Positions 1 through 6,384 of a stretch of DNA of 6,384 nt are shown in pieces. Below the pieces are notes generated by a model. That model ran no database searches. It worked only from the letters and a program-made list of their open reading frames with translations, and was not told the origin of the DNA. The number at the start of each line of letters is the position of its first letter. The first letter of the stretch is position 1. The position numbers and the translations under genes are program-made. Origin of the DNA: Chryseobacterium gleum (lineage in GTDB: Bacteria > Bacteroidota > Bacteroidia > Flavobacteriales_D > Crocinitomicaceae); NCBI GenBank assembly GCA_943326825.2, contig CALPUT020000148.1, forward strand, positions 1 to 6,384, given 5' to 3'.

Positions 1-648
1 AAAACGATAATCCAATTTACCTAATTTACCTTTTGCATATATAGAAAGTTTTCTTAAGAATTGGTCGTTCACACCGTTCGTTACTTGTTGATACAATGGA
101 GCATCAATTCCTAAAATTGAACCTACTCCTGGAGCCGCGTATCGAGTTAATCCACTCCAACCTGTTAAACCAGTACCAATCGTCAATGCCGTTTTGTGTA
201 TTTTATATTCACCTACTGCATCATGCACAAAAGCACCTGTATATAATGTCGATGTATAATTGAAATTATTCTGTCCAAATTGACAGTAAAAAAATACTCT
301 ATCAGTCAACTGAGCCATCACATTAAAACGCAATCTTCGAATACCGATATCAAAAGGACTTACATTTCCATATCCACCAGCTGCAGCTGAAGGAGATGCC
401 GCATTTGTTCCTGCCGCAGTAGTTCCATTTTCAGATTTAATAGTCGTTCCTGGATTCATATCCGTGTATCTTGTCCAAAATTGACCTACAACAGTCGCTT
501 TAATATAATGAGTCCCTTCCTCATTGAACGTTTTTTTCAATTCAGGATATTTGATTTCTTTTTTAACAGGTTCTGCTGGTTTTTCTTGTGCAAATAAAGC
601 ACTAGCACCAAAGACAACTGAATTTATTAAAACTGTTTTTAATTTCAT
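1..648 (-). CDS. Outer-membrane beta-barrel porin, C-terminus cut by window edge
   Basis: This frame was read by hand from the ATG at 648-646. It stays open for 216 codons to base 1, so the 3' part lies outside the window. Residues 1-20 look like a Sec signal peptide: basic MKLK, a hydrophobic core, then ...ALFA followed by Q21, a common Bacteroidota pattern. A charged, proline- and lysine-rich linker follows (about 22-45). From residue 48 on there are alternating aromatic/hydrophobic strands typical of porins. Examples are VVGQFWTRY (about 53-61) and the segment near 103-124 with RRLRFNVMAQLTDRVFFY followed by QFG, a pattern seen in phosphate-selective porin O/P-like and related Bacteroidota porins. 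An Ala/Gly/Ser-rich loop sits at about 73-93. The gene begins 22 bases after the SulP stop, so it is probably co-transcribed. Passage of small anions, including bicarbonate, is inferred from context. The porin class is fairly secure; the substrate is unknown. Confidence 0.8.
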   Translation of the reverse strand, partial: MKLKTVLINSVVFGASALFAQEKPAEPVKKEIKYPELKKTFNEEGTHYIKATVVGQFWTRYTDMNPGTTIKSENGTTAAGTNAASPSAAAGGYGNVSPFDIGIRRLRFNVMAQLTDRVFFYCQFGQNNFNYTSTLYTGAFVHDAVGEYKIHKTALTIGTGLTGWSGLTRYAAPGVGSILGIDAPLYQQVTNGVNDQFLRKLSIYAKGKLGKLDYRF

Positions 649-670
649 ATTACATTATAAAAATGATAAT

Positions 671-2431
671 TTACTTTTTAACTGCTGCGAATTTATGACC
701 TGAACCAGTTGCTGGTTTAAATTCATCAATTCCTAAAATTGTAAATGAACCTCCTTCATTTTGGAAATCATCTTTGATGTGGTGCAAGTTTTCAATCACA
801 GTGTGATCAATTAATTTACATCGAGTTACATCAAAAACTACATTGTCTGAATACTGAAATTTTGCAATTTGTTTTTTAATTCCAATTAAATTACTGAACA
901 CTGCAGCTCCTTCTACAACTATTGTATTTCCATCAATTTTCGCTTTTGAGCTAAATAAATTTTTCAATGGAGCTCCATTCATTAAGTGAATCATAATTTT
1001 CACTAAAATCCCAGCACCAATTCCAACTAACAAATCAGTTGATAAAGTAACCAAAATTGTAACTATGAACACAACTATTTGATCCAATCCAATTTTCGCC
1101 ATGTGACCAAATTCTCTTGGATGCGCTAATTTATAACCAACTCCAATTAACATTGCAGCTAGAGCAGAATTTGGAATTAAATTACTAAAAGTTACTGCAA
1201 AAATCAAGAATAATAAAATGAAAATACCATGAAAAAAGTTTGCCCAACGTGTTTTTCCTCCATTTGCAACATTCGCTGATGAACGAGCAACTTCACTAAT
1301 CATTGGTAAACCACCTAATGCACCAGCAAGAACATTTCCAATACCTACAGCAATTAAATCTTTGTTATAGTTAGATTTACGTTTGTATGGGTCCAACATA
1401 TCAATTGCTTTAACAGTTAAAAGTGCTTCTAAACTTCCTACCAATGCAAACATTAATACAAATTTCCAAAAAACACCAACTTGACTTAAACCATCAAAAC
1501 TAAGAAGTGGTTTTTTATCTTCCTTCACAGGTAAGTTTCTTTTTATTTTTTGGTCATATTTATAAACAGTTTTACCATCAATTTTTTTATTTATTTTTTG
1601 TTTTCCTAAGGCTAATATATCTTGACTTAAAATATCAAAAAAACCTTTTTCGAAACTGACTAACGGTTCAAATTTTTTAACCAATACACTACCGTTATCA
1701 TCTTTTACTTCTTTTACGTTATGTATTCCTAAAATCATTGATAATGGAATAGAAACAGCTAAAACAACAAGTGGAGCAGGGATTTTTTTTAAGAACCCAA
1801 CTTTTATTCTTGGCCAACCAAAAACGATTAATAAACTTACTAAACCTACTATTGCTACTTCTTGGTGTTGAAAAAAGTGTGCTAAAGTATCAGGAATTTT
1901 TGCAATTAATTCTAAGGGCTCAACAATAGATTTCCCTTTTAATGGTCCGTCAGCATGTGCAGTTGAGGCTCCAACTAAAATATGGATTTGTTTACTAATA
2001 ATAATCAAACCAATAGCAGCTAACATACCATGCACTGCGGATAAAGGGAAGAAATCACTTAATTTTCCTAATTTGAAAATCCCAAAGATTACTTGTATTG
2101 CACCAGCAACAACTATTGCTCCAAGTGCAAGTTTCCAACCTAAATCATTGTCACCTTTACCTAAAGCTGCAACTGATCCAGCAACAATTACAATCAATCC
2201 AGCTGCAGGTCCTTTTATAGTTAATTTAGAGCCAGCGAAAAAACTTACAATGATTCCACCAACCATAGCTGTGATCAATCCATATATGGCTGGAAATTCA
2301 CTTGCTTTAGCAATACCAATACTTAATGGTAAAGCCAATAAGAAGACTAAAAAACCAGATAATGCATCGCTTGAAAAATTCTCTTTCAAGCCTGCTAACC
2401 CATCACTTGGGATTTTACTTTTATTATTCAT
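671..2431 (-). CDS. SulP-family inorganic anion transporter with C-terminal STAS domain (probable bicarbonate importer)
   Basis: This complete 586-residue inner-membrane transporter starts at the ATG at 2431-2429. A short cytoplasmic N-terminus leads into SDALSGFLVFLLALPLSIGI (21-40), the usual first SulP membrane segment, which supports this start. Other family marks are GSKLTIKGPAAG (67-78), a membrane segment with GSLEALLTVKAIDML (332-346), and GGLPMISEVARSSANV (373-388) followed by GGKTRWANFFHG. The membrane domain ends near 488. A compact STAS domain covers about 495-570, with its loop at FDVTRCKLIDHTVIENL (533-549). Residues 238-312, between membrane segments, form a long hydrophilic loop very rich in lysine. 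SulP proteins carry sulfate, bicarbonate (BicA), or other anions, and this subtype often sits beside carbonic anhydrase genes. Its place downstream of dabAB makes bicarbonate the preferred guess, but sulfate is not excluded. No Shine-Dalgarno-like motif precedes it; the 30-base leader is A/T-rich. Confidence 0.93.
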   Translation of the reverse strand: MNNKSKIPSDGLAGLKENFSSDALSGFLVFLLALPLSIGIAKASEFPAIYGLITAMVGGIIVSFFAGSKLTIKGPAAGLIVIVAGSVAALGKGDNDLGWKLALGAIVVAGAIQVIFGIFKLGKLSDFFPLSAVHGMLAAIGLIIISKQIHILVGASTAHADGPLKGKSIVEPLELIAKIPDTLAHFFQHQEVAIVGLVSLLIVFGWPRIKVGFLKKIPAPLVVLAVSIPLSMILGIHNVKEVKDDNGSVLVKKFEPLVSFEKGFFDILSQDILALGKQKINKKIDGKTVYKYDQKIKRNLPVKEDKKPLLSFDGLSQVGVFWKFVLMFALVGSLEALLTVKAIDMLDPYKRKSNYNKDLIAVGIGNVLAGALGGLPMISEVARSSANVANGGKTRWANFFHGIFILLFLIFAVTFSNLIPNSALAAMLIGVGYKLAHPREFGHMAKIGLDQIVVFIVTILVTLSTDLLVGIGAGILVKIMIHLMNGAPLKNLFSSKAKIDGNTIVVEGAAVFSNLIGIKKQIAKFQYSDNVVFDVTRCKLIDHTVIENLHHIKDDFQNEGGSFTILGIDEFKPATGSGHKFAAVKK

Positions 2432-2461
2432 AATTTATATTTTGATTTTTGTTTGTACTAA

Positions 2462-4330
2462 TTAAAAAGATCGTTTTGCAATACTGTGATATTTTTTCAC
2501 ATGTGGACCTAAGAATATTCTAGCGTAAATTCTCATTACTGCTAAACCATTTAAAATAAAACTTAATGCGACAAAGAATGCTAACAATACTTGTTCTTCA
2601 TGGATATGAGAGAAAATTAAATCTATACCGATAAATGTTGGTGTAATTGGAAAACCTGACAAACCAAGACAAGCTATAAAGAAAATCATTGTCAATTTTG
2701 GGTGTTCATAAGAATGACCGTAAAATTTATCTAAACTCACCCACTTTTCTAATCCTCTTAAACGCTGTATACAGAAAAAGCCTAATACACCTGAAACAAT
2801 CACCCCACTTAAGTACAACATTATGTGGGAAACATCAAAATGTTCATTAAATGAAATTGACATAGCAACTAAAAGATGATTTATTATCACCAAACTCCAA
2901 CTTAAACGAACACTGTTTCTTTCCGTAAATGCTTTTATTACAGCAATTAGACCAATGAATGCAAGTACTGTTGGTACATAATTTTCTAACTCTTCAGAAA
3001 TTAAACTTTCATTGAACAACAGCGTAAATCCTAAAAACATTATAATAAAAAAGAAAACAAATACATTTTTAAATGTCAAAAAGTTTAATTTCTTGCCAAA
3101 TCTCTTCAATGGATTCCATAAACGAGTATACATAAACGTATCTAAATTCCATTCTTTCAAACTCAACATGTAAATTGTATATTCAAATCGTTTTGGCCAT
3201 GAATCTTCAATAGTCTTTTGATGTGGAACAAAATTGTAAAATTGTTCTCTAATTTTGTAACTAACTACTGAAGGAGAAACCAATAACTGATACGTTCTTA
3301 AAAATGCATTTCCTGCAATATGAATCAACGCAACCTCCTGCAAACCACAGGCAATTTCAATAAATATCAACCCGATTTGCGCCATAGAAGAATAAGCTAT
3401 TTGACTTTTAATCGATGATTGTACTCTAGAAGTTAAAATAGCGTAAATACTTGTGATGATTCCAATTACAACAACAAAAACTCTAAATGAAATTTGATGT
3501 TCCCAAAAAGGAAATGTTCTCATCATGATAAATGCACCAATATGAACCGATAATGATCCGTAGAAAATTGCACTAGAAGGGGTTGGACCTTCCATCGCAC
3601 GTGGCAACCATGAAGAAAATGGCAATTGTGCAGACTTAGCAGCAGCAGACATGTAAATCATTAAAGAAATAATAATCCCAATTAAACTGTGCTGAGATAA
3701 ATGTTCACTTAATACCTGTGCATCTGACATATCTTTAAATGAAATATTTGCTTGCCAAAAATGATGACTCAACCACATTGCTAAAATCAAACCAACATCT
3801 CCAATACGATAAATTGAAAAGACTTTAACAGCATTTTTTACTGGCAAATATCTTTCTCTATAAAACGCAATTAATAGAAATGAAGAAATTCCTAAAATTT
3901 CCCATCCAATAAACATGGTTTCTAAATTCCCAGCGAAAATGATAATATTGTAACCTATATAGAAAAACAAAAGCGTTGAAAAGAATCTTCGATATCCATG
4001 TTCTCTATGAAGATACAATCTGCTAAATCCAGAAACTAAAAAAGTTAAAATTGATCCAACAATTAGAAAAGTCATAGTGATTACATCAAAATGAATATCA
4101 ATATAAAAATCGTAATTTCCAGATCTAAAAATTGAGAACTCTTTAAAATCGATGTCTTTCATTCCACTCATTAACCAAGTACTAATGAAATAAATTGAGA
4201 AAAGTAAATGAGCTCCAATTGTTAGAAAAGATACTCTAGAGATTAACTTTTCATTTTTTCTCGGTAAAACTAAACTCACAATAAAACCTAAAAACGGAAT
4301 CAATATGAAAAGATGAATTATATATCCCAT
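2462..4330 (-). CDS. dabB: DabB, NuoL/Mrp-type proton-conducting membrane subunit of the DAB inorganic-carbon pump
   Basis: This complete 622-residue polytopic membrane protein of the proton_antipo_M superfamily begins only 4 bases after the dabA stop. It belongs to the same superfamily as complex I subunit NuoL, but no other complex I genes are nearby and the partner is DabA, which identifies it as the DabB membrane anchor and energy-coupling subunit. Visible family marks are GWEILGISSFLLIAFY (142-157, with the ion-channel Glu at 143), AAKSAQLPFSSWLPRAMEGP (229-248, Lys232), PTPSSAIFYGSLSVHIGAF (249-267), and IKSQIAYSSMAQIGLIF (307-323, Lys308). Roughly 14-16 hydrophobic segments can be counted. 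A hydrophilic, basic stretch at about 358-420 separates the antiporter-like core from five or six further C-terminal helices. Compared with NuoL, the polar residues near 257, 341 and 345 differ (Tyr, Asn and Arg instead of His, His and Lys). The coupling ion (H+ or Na+) cannot be told from sequence. Confidence 0.9.
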   Translation of the reverse strand: MGYIIHLFILIPFLGFIVSLVLPRKNEKLISRVSFLTIGAHLLFSIYFISTWLMSGMKDIDFKEFSIFRSGNYDFYIDIHFDVITMTFLIVGSILTFLVSGFSRLYLHREHGYRRFFSTLLFFYIGYNIIIFAGNLETMFIGWEILGISSFLLIAFYRERYLPVKNAVKVFSIYRIGDVGLILAMWLSHHFWQANISFKDMSDAQVLSEHLSQHSLIGIIISLMIYMSAAAKSAQLPFSSWLPRAMEGPTPSSAIFYGSLSVHIGAFIMMRTFPFWEHQISFRVFVVVIGIITSIYAILTSRVQSSIKSQIAYSSMAQIGLIFIEIACGLQEVALIHIAGNAFLRTYQLLVSPSVVSYKIREQFYNFVPHQKTIEDSWPKRFEYTIYMLSLKEWNLDTFMYTRLWNPLKRFGKKLNFLTFKNVFVFFFIIMFLGFTLLFNESLISEELENYVPTVLAFIGLIAVIKAFTERNSVRLSWSLVIINHLLVAMSISFNEHFDVSHIMLYLSGVIVSGVLGFFCIQRLRGLEKWVSLDKFYGHSYEHPKLTMIFFIACLGLSGFPITPTFIGIDLIFSHIHEEQVLLAFFVALSFILNGLAVMRIYARIFLGPHVKKYHSIAKRSF

Positions 4331-4334
4331 AACT

Positions 4335-6384
4335 TTAATTATTTAATAGATAAACAGGTAAATTTAAATGTGTTGATTCGATCACAGCATTGACATCATT
4401 GATTTTTTTGATATCTAAATTAACTGGTTTGTAATTCATAAATTGACCTTGATTAAAAACAAAATATTCTTTTGTTTCAGGGTTTAACACCACCAAATTC
4501 AACCATTTATTTTCATACCATTCATATGTGGATGGATTTGCTTTAATCACGTTTAATACAACTTCAGGAAAGTGTTCAACTACCATCATTAATCTAACAG
4601 GATCATGCAATTCAATCATTTGAATAGGTAATCCTGGTCTTAAATCACCATCCGTTCCATTTGAAACACCAAACAACCCCATTACATTATGTGGTAATTT
4701 AGTTCCTGCTCCTAAATTTTGATTATCAACTTTAGAAAAGTAATAATTCAAATTAATACCTCCACAAACAGGAGTAGCAGCATTTAAAATAGGTAATAAA
4801 CTTTTACCTTCTGGGTCTTTTCTATAATCATAAGAATTTAAAAAAGCTCTTCTATCTAAAAATACATTTTTTGTTATTTTTCTTCTCCCAACAATACAAA
4901 GTGTAGCTGTAGCATGATCCAACTCAGGTCTTGGCTCAAACAGAGAAACAGTTCTAGTAAGAATTTGTTTGTGGATTTTCTTTGCTGAATTCTTAGTATT
5001 AATAGATTTAAATCGACGAGATCTTTCCTTTGCATTTTGCTCCAAAGCAATTAAAAAAGTTTTTTGATTATCATCGTGTCTCTTTTGATTTTCATTACTC
5101 AAAATAGATTCATCAAAGTAAATAATTTCATCCCTTGCTGTATCATGAAGACCTCCTAAAAATTGAGTTTCATTTGGAATTATAATGCCTCTTTTCGCTA
5201 ACTCAATTCGAACTTCTTTTTTATTTGACATGAAGCTAATAACTCGCGCATTGACTGATCCTGGTCGACAAGAACAAGCTCCACAATCCATCGTTGCATA
5301 AAAAGGATTGTTTGCACTACTGGAACCATGACCAATAAAGTAAACTAAAGGAGAAAAATTTTCTGTTAAACCTATACTTAGCAATAAATTATAGACTCTC
5401 TCAACCATTTCATCTAAAGTGAAGCCTATCTTCAAACCATCTTCAGAAATTTCTCCTTTTGATTCAATAGTTAAAATCGAATTCGGGTCCATGTGTTTCG
5501 CAGATGTAACAAACGATGCTGTTTTAGTAGGTCTAAAAACACTCGCAAACAATTTGAAGACAGAAAAGAATCCTAAAGTATGGGTATAAACCCACCCTAA
5601 TACCAAACCATTCGCTTTATTTGAAAAATGAAAGTCCTTTTTATTTTTAGCTGTTTTGTCTGATTCTTTAATCAAAAATGAAGGAGTAATTGGTGCAGGA
5701 CAAACTTTTGTATGAAAATTACTATGTTCGGGTTGAAAATAAAACTCCACATTAAAATGACCAGGAGTTCCAAAAGTTTCACAGTTTAAATCAGTTGATT
5801 CAAGATGTCTTCTAATAGAACATTCTCTATCATCAATACAGAAAACAGCTTGAAATGAACGAACACTATTTTCAACTTCACAAGATCCTGATTTGGATAT
5901 GCCTGACAAAACTTCGTCATAATATGACCATTCATAAGCATCTTGTAGTACACTAACTACTTCGAAAAATTCTGTCTCGGGCACTGGGTCAAAAACACCT
6001 TCAAAACTTAATTTTATTTTATGACATAATGGAGACCAAATATCTGTAAAATATGAATCTAATGCATCTATTTCAAGTAATAATTCAAATTGGATTAATT
6101 CTGATAGAGTTATTTTCTTTGTATCAATCAACGTTGAAGGATTTGTCTCAATTACAGAAACAATCCCAGACCAACCAGGATGTGCAAATTGTTGATCAAA
6201 AAGATAATGTTCATAATTTTCTTCATTACCAACCAAAATCTCTAATAATTCAGACAAGGAACATTTATCTTCTAAGAGCAATCTTTTAGCTCTTTCATTT
6301 TTAAAAAAACTTGTTAAACTATTTTTTTCAAGTTCTCTTATAGATGCTAAAAAACCATTATTACCAGCGGGAAAATTCCAAATT
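4335..6384 (-). CDS. dabA: DabA (DUF2309), zinc-dependent CO2-hydrating subunit of the DAB pump, N-terminus cut by window edge
   Basis: This is the cytoplasmic catalytic partner of DabB. Known DabA proteins have a beta-carbonic-anhydrase-like zinc site and are proposed to convert CO2 to bicarbonate in one direction when coupled to DabB. The frame stays open from the stop at 4337-4335 to the window end, giving 682 visible codons. The first in-frame candidate start, a TTG at 6281-6279, is not believable: 34 upstream codons stay open and read as DabA-like (for example PAGNNGFLASIRELEKN). The true start lies beyond 6384, and DabA proteins usually exceed 750 residues. Counting from that TTG, the zinc-site residues are Cys148 and Asp150 (FCIDDREC; 5840-5832), His318 (FIGHGSSSANNP; 5330-5328) and Cys333 (MDCGAC; 5285-5283). 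The His-to-Cys spacing of 15 matches H524/C539 of the Halothiobacillus protein. The conserved C-terminal block, including NYYFSKVDN (512-520), LPHNVMGLFGVSNGTDGDLR (529-548) and HDPVRL (559-564), is intact. Confidence 0.93.
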   Translation of the reverse strand, partial: IWNFPAGNNGFLASIRELEKNSLTSFFKNERAKRLLLEDKCSLSELLEILVGNEENYEHYLFDQQFAHPGWSGIVSVIETNPSTLIDTKKITLSELIQFELLLEIDALDSYFTDIWSPLCHKIKLSFEGVFDPVPETEFFEVVSVLQDAYEWSYYDEVLSGISKSGSCEVENSVRSFQAVFCIDDRECSIRRHLESTDLNCETFGTPGHFNVEFYFQPEHSNFHTKVCPAPITPSFLIKESDKTAKNKKDFHFSNKANGLVLGWVYTHTLGFFSVFKLFASVFRPTKTASFVTSAKHMDPNSILTIESKGEISEDGLKIGFTLDEMVERVYNLLLSIGLTENFSPLVYFIGHGSSSANNPFYATMDCGACSCRPGSVNARVISFMSNKKEVRIELAKRGIIIPNETQFLGGLHDTARDEIIYFDESILSNENQKRHDDNQKTFLIALEQNAKERSRRFKSINTKNSAKKIHKQILTRTVSLFEPRPELDHATATLCIVGRRKITKNVFLDRRAFLNSYDYRKDPEGKSLLPILNAATPVCGGINLNYYFSKVDNQNLGAGTKLPHNVMGLFGVSNGTDGDLRPGLPIQMIELHDPVRLMMVVEHFPEVVLNVIKANPSTYEWYENKWLNLVVLNPETKEYFVFNQGQFMNYKPVNLDIKKINDVNAVIESTHLNLPVYLLNN

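Larger units (their letters stand above)
1..6384 (-). other. Probable single operon: dabA - dabB - SulP - porin
   Basis: Four genes run head to tail on the minus strand with spacers of only 4 bases (4331-4334), 30 bases (2432-2461) and 22 bases (649-670). I see no GC-rich hairpin followed by a T-run in any spacer, and no match to the Bacteroidota promoter pattern TTTG ... TAnnTTTG in the right orientation. Translation starts have A/T-rich leaders without an AGGAGG-like motif, as is usual in Flavobacteriia, where ribosome binding depends on A-rich leaders. The operon promoter and any regulator must lie beyond 6384, and later genes may lie before base 1. Co-transcription is inferred from spacing. 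Confidence 0.75.

Noticed and set aside
649..670. Possible hairpin (ATTAT...ATAAT) as a terminator, and an ATG-TAA minimal frame just before the porin start
   Set aside because: The stem is five A/T pairs with no T-run, too weak for a terminator. The start-stop pair at 655-650 is expected by chance in such AT-rich sequence.
2432..2461. Possible internal promoter before the SulP gene
   Set aside because: The 30-base spacer is A/T-rich but shows no TTTG/TAnnTTTG pair at proper spacing on the minus strand, so it is more simply a translational leader.
2073..2465. Open frame on the + strand (130 codons) antisense to the SulP N-terminal half
   Set aside because: It lies opposite a strongly supported SulP gene, and its proline/alanine/threonine-rich translation is what the reverse complement of hydrophobic membrane codons yields. 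It shows no recognisable domain.
2462..4330. Reading the NuoL-like gene as part of respiratory complex I
   Set aside because: No other nuo genes flank it. It sits 4 bases behind dabA, and its PTPSSAIFYG and LRTYQ motifs depart from true NuoL, so DabB is the better call.
6053..6289. Open frame on the + strand (78 codons) antisense to dabA
   Set aside because: It overlaps confirmed DabA coding sequence, has no family resemblance, and is of a length expected by chance in AT-rich DNA.

Overview
The window is an AT-rich stretch that is almost entirely coding. All four genes lie on the minus strand, so transcription runs from the high coordinates to the low ones. The spacers between genes are 4, 30 and 22 bases, which fits one polycistronic unit. 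The base composition, the lack of Shine-Dalgarno-like leaders (the start codons follow A/T-rich leaders), an outer-membrane porin with a signal peptide ending in FAQ, and the protein styles all suggest a Bacteroidota bacterium, most likely in the Flavobacteriia. That placement is inference, because no marker gene is present.

In transcription order: 6384-4335 is DabA (DUF2309 family), a zinc protein resembling beta-carbonic anhydrase, cut at its N-terminus by the window edge. 4330-2462 is DabB, a complete membrane subunit related to the NuoL/Mrp proton-conducting proteins. 2431-671 is a complete SulP-family anion transporter with a C-terminal STAS domain. 648-1 is an outer-membrane beta-barrel porin, cut at its C-terminus by the window edge.

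Together the genes read as a dissolved-inorganic-carbon uptake operon. The porin would admit small solutes across the outer membrane. SulP would import bicarbonate (or possibly sulfate or another anion) across the inner membrane. DabA, held at the membrane by DabB, would hydrate CO2 to bicarbonate in the cytoplasm, driven by a cation gradient through DabB. The DAB pump is already described (DAB1/DAB2 of Halothiobacillus and relatives). What deserves attention here is its co-linear packaging with a SulP transporter and a porin in what looks like a heterotrophic lineage, plus several residue-level departures in DabB and SulP. I found no RNA genes, mobile elements, CRISPR arrays, clear promoters or terminators, and no non-coding stretch longer than 30 bases.
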